This document shows, piece after piece, positions 15,542 to 23,127 of a stretch of 64,000 bases of DNA. The stretch's first letter is position 1. Every line of letters begins with the position of its first letter. Origin of the DNA: an uncultured Lachnospiraceae bacterium (GTDB taxonomy: Bacteria > Bacillota > Clostridia > Lachnospirales > Lachnospiraceae). The notes under the pieces are model-generated. The model did not search any database. It was not told the origin of the DNA and saw only the letters and a program-made list of their open reading frames with translations. Location: contig CAJTKU010000003.1 in NCBI GenBank assembly GCA_910577015.1, positions 1 to 64,000 of the forward strand, read 5' to 3'. Made by a program: the position numbers and the translations under genes.

Positions 15542-17581
15542 TTATTTGTTCAAATCAACTTCAATGTCTCCTGAGAATACCTGGTCTTCTTTGCCAAGTG
15601 CGCCCGGAATGATGGTGAAGGTATTGGAAATACCATCCTGTGCATCATTGAACGGAAGCTTGGATACAGAAGAAAGGGATGCTACCGCACCGTGGGTATC
15701 GCGTCCGTGCATCGGGTTTGCACCGGGTGCGAACGGCTGTCCTTTCTTACGTCCGTCAGGGGTGTTTCCGGTTGCCTTACCATAGGTAACGTTGGAAGTA
15801 ATGGTCAGGATGGAAGTGGTAGGAACGCCGTTTCTGTAGGTATGATGTCTGCGGATAGCTGTCATAAATTTGTGAACAACTTCCTGTGCGATGGAGTCTA
15901 CGCGGTCGTCATCATTACCATATTTAGGAAATTCACCGGTGGTCTTGAAGTCTACGATGATACCGTCCTCATCACGTACCACTTCAACCTTTGCATATTT
16001 GATAGCGGACAGGGAGTCTGCTACGATGGAAAGGCCGGCAACACCGGTTGCAAAGTAGCGTTTTACATCCCTGTCATGCAGAGCCATTTCTGCTCTCTCG
16101 TAGCAGTATTTGTCATGCATGTAGTGGATAATGTTCAAGGTATTTACATATACATCTGCCTGCCATTCCAGCATGTCAATGAATTTGCTCATAACATCGT
16201 CATAATCAAGAACGTCGCCGGTAACGGGACGGTATTTGGGACCAACTTGTTTCTTGGTTACTTCGTCAACACCGCCGTTCAATGCATACAGCAGACATTT
16301 TGCAACATTGGCACGAGCGCCGAAGAACTGCATTTCTTTACCGATAACCATGGAGGATACGCAGCATGCGATGCCGTAGTCGTCGCCGTGTGTTACTCTC
16401 ATCAAGTCGTCGTTCTCATACTGGATGGAAGAAGTCTGGATGGACATCTTTGCACAGTATTTCTTCCAGTTTTCAGGAAGCCTTGTGGACCAGAGAACGG
16501 TCAGGTTGGGCTCCGGAGAAGGTCCGAGGTTGGTCAGGGTGTGCAGGTAACGGAAACTCATCTTTGTAACCATGGGACGTCCGTCTACACCAACACCGCC
16601 TAAGGACTCGGTTACCCATACAGGGTCGCCTGCAAAAATCTGGTTGTATTCAGGGGTACGTGCAAATTTGATGCAACGAAGCTTCATGATGAAGTGGTCA
16701 ACAAACTCCTGAATCTGCTCCTCGGTAAATACGCCTGCTTTTAAGTCTCTCTGCGCATAGCAGTCAAGGAAGGTGGATGTACGTCCGAGGGACATGGCAG
16801 CGCCGTTCTGCTCCTTAACGGCACACAGATAGCCGAAGTATACTGCCTGGATAGCTTCCTGTACATTCTTTGCAGGTCTGGAAATATCGCAGCCATAGGA
16901 AGCAGCCATTTCTTTCATTAATTTCAGGGCAACAATCTGCTCGGAAATCTCTTCGCGGAGACGGATTACGTCGTCGGTCATAACACGGCCGGTGGAATCC
17001 TTCTGCGCCTGCTTGTCTTCAATCAGCCTGTCGATACCGTACAGGGCAACACGTCTGTAGTCACCGATGATACGTCCGCGGCCGTAAGCGTCAGGAAGAC
17101 CTGTAATGATATGGGATGAACGGCAAGCCCTCATTTCCTGATTGTAAGCGTCAAAGCAGCCGGCATTGTGTGTTTTTCTGTGTGTGGAGAAAAACTCGCT
17201 GATTTCGGGGTCAACTTCATAACCGTTGTCGGAACATGCCTTCTCTGCCATCCTGATACCGCCGTAAGGCTGTAAGGAACGTTTGAACGGCTTGTCTGTC
17301 TGGAACCCTACGATGGTTTCTTTGCTCTTGTCAAGGTATCCGGGACCATGGGATGTAATGGTAGAAATCACTTTGGTATCCATATCAAGGACGCCGCCTG
17401 CTTCTCTTTCTTTTTTCTGTAAATCCAATACCTGTGCCCATAAGTCTTTTGTGTTTTGTGTAGCTTCAGCTAAGAAAGATTCGTCTCCGTCGTACGGAGC
17501 GTAGTTTCTCTGGATGAAGTCGCGGACATTGACTTCATTTTCCCATTTGCCGCCTACAAAATCATTCCATTCTGGTCTCAT
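15542..17581 (-). CDS. pflB: Pyruvate formate-lyase (formate C-acetyltransferase) core, without glycyl-radical domain
   Basis: 679 residues. The barrel of PFL is complete: HNAGCFDAYNQEMRACR, TSIQYENDDLMR and the active-site pair Cys406-Cys407 in GIACCVSSMVIGKEMQFFGA. The protein stops soon after IIPGALGKEDQVFSG, where one-piece PFLs (about 760 residues) enter the C-terminal radical domain. That domain is encoded separately at 15030-15272; 679 + 80 gives almost exactly the one-piece length. The enzyme converts pyruvate and CoA to acetyl-CoA and formate. The N-terminus is normal. AGGAGG precedes the ATG, and a perfect -35/-10 pair lies upstream. Confidence 0.95.
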   Translation of the reverse strand: MRPEWNDFVGGKWENEVNVRDFIQRNYAPYDGDESFLAEATQNTKDLWAQVLDLQKKEREAGGVLDMDTKVISTITSHGPGYLDKSKETIVGFQTDKPFKRSLQPYGGIRMAEKACSDNGYEVDPEISEFFSTHRKTHNAGCFDAYNQEMRACRSSHIITGLPDAYGRGRIIGDYRRVALYGIDRLIEDKQAQKDSTGRVMTDDVIRLREEISEQIVALKLMKEMAASYGCDISRPAKNVQEAIQAVYFGYLCAVKEQNGAAMSLGRTSTFLDCYAQRDLKAGVFTEEQIQEFVDHFIMKLRCIKFARTPEYNQIFAGDPVWVTESLGGVGVDGRPMVTKMSFRYLHTLTNLGPSPEPNLTVLWSTRLPENWKKYCAKMSIQTSSIQYENDDLMRVTHGDDYGIACCVSSMVIGKEMQFFGARANVAKCLLYALNGGVDEVTKKQVGPKYRPVTGDVLDYDDVMSKFIDMLEWQADVYVNTLNIIHYMHDKYCYERAEMALHDRDVKRYFATGVAGLSIVADSLSAIKYAKVEVVRDEDGIIVDFKTTGEFPKYGNDDDRVDSIAQEVVHKFMTAIRRHHTYRNGVPTTSILTITSNVTYGKATGNTPDGRKKGQPFAPGANPMHGRDTHGAVASLSSVSKLPFNDAQDGISNTFTIIPGALGKEDQVFSGDIEVDLNK

Positions 17582-17652
17582 TTTGAAATGCCTCCTATTA
17601 AAATTTTATTTGGTTATAATATATGTGAAACTATAGTAAATCCTATGCATTC

Positions 17653-17681
17653 ATTATATGAAAAACGTGTATACACGTCAA
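17653..17681 (-). promoter_or_regulatory. PFL operon promoter with a 14-bp palindromic operator in the spacer
   Basis: On the minus strand: TTGACG (17676-17681), a 17-nt spacer and TATAAT (17653-17658). The spacer holds the perfect palindrome ACGTGTATACACGT (17665-17678), overlapping the -35 box. A protein bound there would block RNA polymerase. The palindrome does not match the Rex or Gram-positive LexA consensus, so the regulator is unknown. Confidence 0.75.
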
Positions 17682-17768
17682 GTCAAGCAATGTTTTTTTT
17701 TCTATACAAATGCCGTATTTTAGAATTGTTTTAGAAAAAAAACATGAAATTTCATAAATAGGAATGTC

Positions 17769-17797
17769 TTGTCAATACTAAAGGAAAGTATTATACT
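17769..17797 (+). promoter_or_regulatory. Promoter of the DUF1858 gene
   Basis: TTGTCA (17769-17774), a 17-nt spacer and TATACT (17792-17797). It diverges from the PFL promoter, about 90 bp away. Confidence 0.72.
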
Positions 17798-17824
17798 ACT
17801 GAAATAGGAAAAGGAGGTAAAAAG

Positions 17825-18016
17825 ATGGCTGACATTACGAAGGATATGACAATTGGTGAAATATTGAGACAAGCCCCCGAAGTGGCGCCTGTTTTGATGG
17901 AAGCAGGCATGCACTGCCTGGGATGTCCGTCCGCACAGGGGGAGTCCCTTGAGGAAGCTGCAATGGTGCATGGAATGGATATTGATGCATTGATGGAGAA
18001 AATTGCGGCATTATAA
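17825..18016 (+). CDS. DUF1858 protein (hybrid-cluster-protein-associated redox disulfide domain)
   Basis: 63 residues with the family pattern: DMTIGEIL, P-VAPVLMEAGMHCLGCP and a C-terminal helix. Cys31 and Cys34 form a CxxC pair that could cycle as a disulfide. These small proteins are common in anaerobes, and their biochemical role is unproven. The gene has AAGGAGG and is divergent from the PFL operon, which hints at a shared redox or anaerobic context. It ends in a strong terminator. Confidence 0.92.
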   Translation: MADITKDMTIGEILRQAPEVAPVLMEAGMHCLGCPSAQGESLEEAAMVHGMDIDALMEKIAAL

Positions 18017-18022
18017 CAGCAT

Positions 18023-18053
18023 AAAAAAGGAGCTGCGTGGCAGCTCCTTTTTT
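18023..18053. terminator. Bidirectional terminator between the DUF1858 gene and mecA
   Basis: AAAAAAGGAGCTGC, a GTG loop and GCAGCTCCTTTTTT: a perfect stem with A and T tails. Confidence 0.95.
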
Positions 18054-18054
18054 G

Positions 18055-18819
18055 TTATATTTCAGCCAGCGACTGCAACGCATGATTTGCAATGATTGCG
18101 GAAAAATGTTCTTCTAAGTAAGAACGGCTGGCAGGAAGGCTTTTTCTGGCGCTTCCGTATTCGGAAAGTACATTACAGATACGGTTAAATTCTTTGGGAG
18201 AATGTCCTTTCCCGGAAATAATCAACAGGTAATGTCCTTCCGACTCGTCTTTATACAGTGAGTTTTCACCATGGTAATTTTCGCCAAGCATACAGGCAAG
18301 CCTCGTCAGGCTGCGAAGGGAATCAAATACAAAAATCCGGGTTAACTCATTATTTTCTTCAGCCAGACCGGCAGGTCTGCCCTGTGGAGGCTTCTTGTCT
18401 GCCGCCGGAGTTTTTGTATCTTCACCGGCCGTTTTGCGGTTTTCCTGTAATTTTTTAAATAAATCCAGAACTTCGTCGGCACCTTCGGATACTTCATCCG
18501 TTAAATCATCGGTGTCATCCTCATCATGGACAGAAGGGGCAAATTTGGAAAAGCGGGTGTCCAGCTCTTCCGGGTCCTCAACTTTGGTTATAATTAAAAC
18601 GATACATTCTGAATTGAGGGGTATTGCTTCTATCATCAGCGGGATGTCTTCCGCTTCAAAACCACATTCATAAGATGCCTGCTGCATCATGTCACGAAAC
18701 AGATTTTTGGCTTTTTCCGTGCCATATGCCAGTTCACTGATTTTTAATTCGCGGTTTGCCAAATCCTCCCGGGTCAGCGTACAGCGGATTTGGTTTTCAT
18801 TCACTTTTTCAATTTTCAT
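18055..18819 (-). CDS. mecA: Adaptor protein MecA family
   Basis: 254 residues. The N-terminal domain (1-90) opens with MKIEKVNENQIRCTLTREDL, the MecA substrate-binding signature. An acidic Asp/Glu/Ser linker (about 95-150) follows, then the C-terminal domain (about 160-254) that in MecA binds the ClpC ATPase. MecA proteins deliver targets to ClpCP for degradation. The linker here is longer than in Bacillus MecA. The start is set by GTAAGGATGTG before the ATG. TTGACG at 18921-18926 may be its -35 box. Confidence 0.88.
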   Translation of the reverse strand: MKIEKVNENQIRCTLTREDLANRELKISELAYGTEKAKNLFRDMMQQASYECGFEAEDIPLMIEAIPLNSECIVLIITKVEDPEELDTRFSKFAPSVHDEDDTDDLTDEVSEGADEVLDLFKKLQENRKTAGEDTKTPAADKKPPQGRPAGLAEENNELTRIFVFDSLRSLTRLACMLGENYHGENSLYKDESEGHYLLIISGKGHSPKEFNRICNVLSEYGSARKSLPASRSYLEEHFSAIIANHALQSLAEI

Positions 18820-18983
18820 GCTATCACATCCTTACTATTAAGATACTGCACTTTTGTTGGTTGGTGACTGAAACTCCTGTAAAATCCGATTAAAAGTATA
18901 TTATACTTTTCAAACCTTTTCGTCAAGAGTACCCGTGCAGTTTAATATTTTTTAATAAATTTTTCTAAATACCAAAATTTTAC

Positions 18984-19012
18984 TTGCAAAAGCCCCGCGG
19001 ATTGCATATAAT
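18984..19012 (+). promoter_or_regulatory. Strong promoter of the candidate ncRNA
   Basis: TTGCAA (18984-18989), a 17-nt spacer and TATAAT (19007-19012). The expected start, 7 nt downstream, coincides with the first base of the RNA's closing stem at 19019. Confidence 0.75.
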
Positions 19013-19018
19013 AAAAAT

Positions 19019-19338
19019 CCAAGCTGTTTCCGGCAATCAGTACAGAAAGGAGGCAGGGTTGTATTTCATTTCTTTCTAAGGTTCTAGGTTATCTTTTATT
19101 CATTAATGCTTTTTTATTCAAGCAGATTTCCACATTTAGAAAGTTTTTATCAGCATTTTAATTTTGAGAAATGTAAAATTATTCTTGTCCGCATATGCCT
19201 GATACTCTATTAGTATGCGGATGTCTTACAGGCTTATGTGTCTGTTTCTAATTTAATTATTTCCAAATTTTTTTGCTCGTTTTAATTCAATCCACAGGTA
19301 GTTTTAGCAAAAAGTACAGCCTGGACAGCTTGGTTTTT
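19019..19338 (+). ncRNA. Candidate structured non-coding RNA of about 320 nt
   Basis: The 5' end CCAAGCTGT (19019-19027) pairs with ACAGCTTGG (19325-19333). The pairing continues inward as CCGGC with GCC-T-GG and GTAC with GTAC, giving a closed long-range stem of about 18 pairs, followed by TTTTTAAAA. Inside, TCCGCATA and TATGCGGA (19188-19221) form a hairpin that competes with a GCCTG/CAGGC hairpin. The U-rich interior has no long ORF. No RNase P, tmRNA, SRP or 6S hallmark was found. It could instead be the leader of the small gene at 19441. Confidence 0.6.
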
Positions 19339-19440
19339 AAAAAAAATGTATAAAATCAAGGGTTCGTGTTCCAAATAATATCACGGGAAGAACTTCTTAT
19401 GGCAGAACACGATACCTGCGGGCAAGGAGGGAAAAACGTG

Positions 19441-19650
19441 CATGAAGAAAATGAGCAGCGCCTGAAGGAAAAACTGGAACGCGTGCAAAAGTCCGGTGTT
19501 TACCTTTTTCTGGAAGGCGAGCCGTCTACTCCGGCAGATATTGCCAGCAAATGCGTCTGTGAAAAAGAAACCTACATGGCAGATTATGTACTGGATGAAC
19601 ACGGTATCTTAAAAGAACTGCGCTATGACAGGGTAACGGACTGGAAGTAA
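19441..19650 (+). CDS. Small hypothetical protein (70 aa)
   Basis: I do not recognise it. AAGGAGG at 19424-19430 fits an ATG at 19441 or a GTG at 19438; upstream in-frame starts at 19366 and 19399 lack a site. The product has a charged N-terminal helix, then SGVYLFLEGEPSTPADIASK and a C-terminal part with two Cys residues (KCVCEKE) and YVLDEHGILKELRYDR. Soluble, with no membrane segment. It directly follows the candidate ncRNA and may share its promoter. Confidence 0.65.
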   Translation, partial: HEENEQRLKEKLERVQKSGVYLFLEGEPSTPADIASKCVCEKETYMADYVLDEHGILKELRYDRVTDWK

Positions 19651-19692
19651 AGTCCGGCGCCTCCATTTCAAAGCAGGGAAGCCTGCATAAGC

Positions 19693-19760
19693 CCGAAACC
19701 GGGCAGGATAGTTACGGTAAGGGAATGCCTCTCTGACAGTTGCGTCTTTCCCGGTTTCGG
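19693..19760 (+). other. Structured intergenic hairpin before the GH18 gene
   Basis: CCGAAACCGGG (19693-19703) pairs perfectly with CCCGGTTTCGG (19750-19760). Between them is GGATAGTTACGGTAAGGGAA and a smaller stem. The 5' arm can also fold on itself (GCCCG with CGGGC). There is no T tract, so it may be a 3' or 5' regulatory structure. It matches no riboswitch consensus that I know. Confidence 0.5.
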
Positions 19761-19853
19761 TTTATAAAAATCTTAAGGTTTTTTGTCAAAAATTGTAATG
19801 ACGGGGCAGGAATATTTTGTTATAATGAATAGCATGATTGGAGGATGCACAGG

Positions 19854-21572
19854 ATGAAGAAAGCGATACCGGTTTTGGTTGCAATAGCATTGATTATTAT
19901 TATAGGGGGAGCGGCATTTGGCTCCATGCTGATAGAAAAGTATTCTTATTCCCATGAACATGCGGATTTATATGAATATTTCCATATGGTGAAGGAAGAG
20001 GAAGTGCCTGTCATCCTGCAGGATGAACTTCTGGAAGAAAAAGCGGTGATGGTGGATGGCGTCTGCTATTTTGATTTGGCAACAGTGCATCGGTATTTTA
20101 ATGACCGTTTCTATCTAGATGAGGTGGAACAACTCCTTTTATATACCACGCCGGTGGATATTATCAGGGCCGTTATCGGTGAAAACGTTTATCAGGAACA
20201 GGGGCAGACCACGGATGCAGGATACCGGCTGAGTTTTGCAAGGACGGAAGGCGAAAAAACGGTTTATTACATTGCAGTGGATTTTGTAAAAAAGTTTACA
20301 AATTTTTCTTATGAAGTGTATGGTGAGCCGCATCATATGCAGGTTTATACGGAATGGACGGACAGACAGGTTGCAGATATCACAAAGGATACGGCAGTCA
20401 GGGTGCTGGGGGGAGTAAAAAGCGATATTCTCAGGGAAGTGTCCGCTGCCGAAAAGGTTGTGATTCTGGAGAAAATGGAAACATGGTGTAAGATAAAGAC
20501 GGAAGATGCTTTTATCGGTTATGTGGAAAACAAATTTCTTGAAAATGAGCGCACTGAGACCATGCAGCCGGTAACGGATTATACTGTGCCGGAATATACT
20601 TCGCTTACAAAAGAAGGAAAGGTCAGTTTAGGGTTTCATGCAATTTATGCGACCTCCGGCAACGGCACGCTGGAAGAAATGATTGCAAACACAAAAGATT
20701 TGACGGTTGTTGCGCCCACTTGGTTCAGTGTGATGGACAATGCAGGAAATATCCGCAGTTTTGCGGAGGCATCCTATGTGCAGAGAGCCCATGCGAAGGG
20801 AATCGAAGTGTGGGGTGTCGTGGATGATTTTAATTATAAGGATACTGCAGGCGCGGATGTTAATCTGCCCGCGGTTCTTGCCGCCACCACGACAAGGACG
20901 GCATTAATCGACAGGATTATGGAAGCGGCCCTTAACTGTGGGATGGATGGCATTAACATTGATTTTGAAAATATTGACGGCGCTGCCGGGGAAGACTTTG
21001 TACAGTTCCTGAGAGAATTATCCATCAGGTGCAGGGCAAACAATCTGGTGTTGTCCGTTGATAATTATGTACCGTATAATTTTAACTCCCAATATGATTT
21101 GGGAGAGCAGGGCGTTGTGGCCGATTATGTTATTATCATGGCATATGACGAGCATTGGGCAGGCTGTCAGGAAGCAGGTTCCGTTTCATCCATCGGCTAT
21201 GTGAGGTATGGAATTGAAAAGACCTGTGAATATGTGCCTTCTGATAAAGTGATTGTGGCGCTGCCTTTTTACACCAGGTTGTGGAAGACGGTAGGCGCAG
21301 AGGTAACCAGCGAGGCATATCCGATGACAGGTACGGAGACTGCCCTGACCGCTTACGGAATGGAAGCAGACTGGGATGAGGAGACAAGCCAGAACTATGC
21401 GGAAATAACAGCCGGGGACGCTTTTTATCAGATATGGATTGAGGATTTACAGTCGATGGGCGTAAAGCTGAATGTAATGCAGAACTATGACCTTGGCGGG
21501 GTTGCAGCGTGGCGTCTGGGATACGAACCTGCCGCCGTATGGGATTTGTTCAGCGCTTACATGGCGCAATGA
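19854..21572 (+). CDS. Membrane-anchored glycoside hydrolase family 18 protein
   Basis: 572 residues from the ATG at 19854 (GGAGG at 19840-19844). One N-terminal membrane helix (about 2-24) is followed by a cell-wall-hydrolase-type N-terminal region, an SH3-like segment (about 165-235, DTAVRVLGG and WCKIKTED) and a GH18 barrel to the end. The catalytic motif DGINIDFE is at Asp365-Glu372, with Glu372 as the general acid. Relatives of this layout (YaaH/SleL, YdhD) cut N-acetylglucosaminyl bonds in spore or cell-wall peptidoglycan. The next gene is a muramoyl-alanine amidase, so a joint role in wall or spore-cortex processing is likely. Confidence 0.9.
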   Translation: MKKAIPVLVAIALIIIIGGAAFGSMLIEKYSYSHEHADLYEYFHMVKEEEVPVILQDELLEEKAVMVDGVCYFDLATVHRYFNDRFYLDEVEQLLLYTTPVDIIRAVIGENVYQEQGQTTDAGYRLSFARTEGEKTVYYIAVDFVKKFTNFSYEVYGEPHHMQVYTEWTDRQVADITKDTAVRVLGGVKSDILREVSAAEKVVILEKMETWCKIKTEDAFIGYVENKFLENERTETMQPVTDYTVPEYTSLTKEGKVSLGFHAIYATSGNGTLEEMIANTKDLTVVAPTWFSVMDNAGNIRSFAEASYVQRAHAKGIEVWGVVDDFNYKDTAGADVNLPAVLAATTTRTALIDRIMEAALNCGMDGINIDFENIDGAAGEDFVQFLRELSIRCRANNLVLSVDNYVPYNFNSQYDLGEQGVVADYVIIMAYDEHWAGCQEAGSVSSIGYVRYGIEKTCEYVPSDKVIVALPFYTRLWKTVGAEVTSEAYPMTGTETALTAYGMEADWDEETSQNYAEITAGDAFYQIWIEDLQSMGVKLNVMQNYDLGGVAAWRLGYEPAAVWDLFSAYMAQ

Positions 21573-21643
21573 TAAGATTCGTGGCATAATCCTCTTTTAT
21601 TTCACATATGTTTTGGTAAGTGTGGAATGGACCGGATTTGCTT

Positions 21644-22345
21644 ATGAAGCGAAAAGAATATATTGTGATGGGGGTGCTGGCAGCGCTTGTCCTGTTTAGC
21701 GCGGTATCCATGTTTTGGAAAAAGGAGACACGTAAAACAGCCGGTACGGCAGTGGCGGAAGAGGGCCCCTGTGTGGTGCTGGACGCGGGGCATGGGGGAA
21801 GCGACCCGGGCAAGGTAGGCATAAACGGTGCGTTGGAAAAAGATTTGAATCTGGAAATTGCCCTGTTAGTCAAAAAATATCTGGAGGCAAGCGACGTCAG
21901 GGTAGTGATGACGCGGGATAGCGATGAAGGCCTGTATGACGAGGATGCTTCCAATAAAAAGGTACAGGATATGAAACGCCGCATAGGCATTATTGAGGAA
22001 ATAAATCCGGATGTAACGGTAAGCATACATCAGAACAGTTATCAGGAAGAGTATGTGCATGGCGCCCAGGTGTTTTATTATACCGGCAGCAGTGAAGGAA
22101 AAGAACTGGCGGAAAAGATACAGAACCGTCTGATTGCGGGCGTGGATGCGGAAAACAGCCGTCAGGTGAAGGCCAACAACAGTTATTATCTGTTAAAAAA
22201 GACCCCGACTACCATTGTCATCGTAGAGTGCGGATTTTTGTCAAACCGCGAGGAAGCTGAAAAGCTTTGTACGAAGGAATATCAGGAAAAACTGGCATGG
22301 GAGATTCATTTGGGGATTATACAGTATTTGAACGGGGCGGACTGA
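21644..22345 (+). CDS. cwlD: N-acetylmuramoyl-L-alanine amidase, CwlD type
   Basis: 233 residues from the ATG at 21644 (a GTG at 21620 is a possible longer start; neither has a strong site). One N-terminal membrane helix is followed by an Amidase_3 domain. Zinc and catalytic motifs are VVLDAGHGGSDPG, the Glu near EKDLN, SIHQNS, and VECGFLSN. CwlD-type enzymes strip peptide side chains from muramic acid during spore cortex formation. It follows the GH18 gene. Confidence 0.88.
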   Translation: MKRKEYIVMGVLAALVLFSAVSMFWKKETRKTAGTAVAEEGPCVVLDAGHGGSDPGKVGINGALEKDLNLEIALLVKKYLEASDVRVVMTRDSDEGLYDEDASNKKVQDMKRRIGIIEEINPDVTVSIHQNSYQEEYVHGAQVFYYTGSSEGKELAEKIQNRLIAGVDAENSRQVKANNSYYLLKKTPTTIVIVECGFLSNREEAEKLCTKEYQEKLAWEIHLGIIQYLNGAD

Positions 22346-22362
22346 GTGTCCGCTCTTTTTTT
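22337..22362 (+). terminator. Intrinsic terminator overlapping the cwlD stop codon
   Basis: GCGGAC, a 5-nt loop and GTCCGC followed by TCTTTTTTT. The TGA stop lies in the loop. Confidence 0.85.
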
Positions 22363-22387
22363 AGGAAAACCCATATTAGCATAGGGA

Positions 22388-22590
22388 GTTCCGCATTTTT
22401 CATGACGGCTGCCGGGGCAGGCATTTGTTCCAACAGGACGCGCTCTCGCTCGGGTAAAAACGCAGCGGCACATAGGAGGTTAAAAGACAACCTCCCATGC
22501 CTTGGTACAAGGCATTGTCCGGCCGTTTTTACACGGTCCTTTATGGAATCAAATGCCTGCCCCGGCAGCCGTCATGGAAAATGTGGAAAC
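22388..22590. repeat. Long palindromic element, copy 2 (203 bp)
   Basis: Outer arms at 22388-22427 and 22550-22590 include 25 uninterrupted matching positions around ACGGCTGCCGGGGCAGGCAT. The conserved core has TTGTTCCAACAGGACGCG, GCTCGGGTAAAAACGCAGCG, and GGTCCTTTATGGAATCAAA. Compared with the other copies it has an extra small hairpin (TGCCTTGGTACAAGGCA, 22499-22515). It lies between cwlD and the yqeY promoter. Confidence 0.9.
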
Positions 22591-22603
22591 GCAATACTGG
22601 TAA

Positions 22604-22632
22604 TTGAATCAGGGCGGTGCGTGTGATATACT
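22604..22632 (+). promoter_or_regulatory. Promoter of the YqeY-like gene
   Basis: TTGAAT (22604-22609), a 17-nt spacer and TATACT (22627-22632), starting 14 nt after the palindromic element. Confidence 0.72.
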
Positions 22633-22671
22633 GTAGCAACAGAATGATTCATGCAGACAAGGAGGAAGCGT

Positions 22672-23109
22672 ATGGAATTAGAACAGTTGAGGGCGGATAT
22701 GATTGCGGCGATGAAGGCAAGAGATAAGGCAAGGAAGGATTCTATTTCCGCACTGGTTTCAGCAGTGAAAAAGGCGGGCATTGATGCAGGGTGCAGGGAG
22801 GATATTCCTACGGAACTTGTCGATAAGGTGATTTTGAAAGAGTTAAAGACAGTAAAAGAGCAGATTGATACCTGTCCGGCAGAGCGGGAAGATTTGCGGG
22901 CAGAATATCAGGCGCGTTATGATGTCATTGCGGAGTATGCGCCCCGCCTGATGCCGGCAGAGGAAGTAACTTCTTACATTAAGGAGCATTTTGCCGAAGA
23001 ACTGGCAACAAAGAATAAGGGACTGATTATGAAAGCTGTCATGGGAGATTTGAAGGGAAAAGCTGACGGGAAGGTAATCAATGAAGCGGTAGCTGCATTG
23101 TGCAGATAG
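22672..23109 (+). CDS. GatB/YqeY domain protein
   Basis: 145 residues from the ATG at 22672 (AAGGAGG at 22659-22665). The whole protein is a YqeY domain with LRADMIAAMKARDKARKDSI, the central KQ-like region and GKADGKVINEAV at the end. It resembles the tRNA-binding tail of GatB. Free-standing YqeY proteins are thought to bind tRNA or act in aminoacyl-tRNA quality control, but their role is not settled. Confidence 0.93.
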   Translation: MELEQLRADMIAAMKARDKARKDSISALVSAVKKAGIDAGCREDIPTELVDKVILKELKTVKEQIDTCPAEREDLRAEYQARYDVIAEYAPRLMPAEEVTSYIKEHFAEELATKNKGLIMKAVMGDLKGKADGKVINEAVAALCR

Positions 23110-23127
23110 ATAAGGAAACAGGTCTGA

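Noticed and set aside
15272..15542. Frameshift or sequencing error as explanation for the divided PFL
   Set aside because: Each of the three genes has a strong ribosome binding site and own start, and the middle gene encodes extra sequence not found in one-piece PFL, so a simple error cannot rejoin them.
15692..16603. Long plus-strand ORF opposite pflB (303 codons)
   Set aside because: It is a mirror of the strongly conserved PFL gene; no ribosome binding site and Cys/Val-rich nonsense composition.
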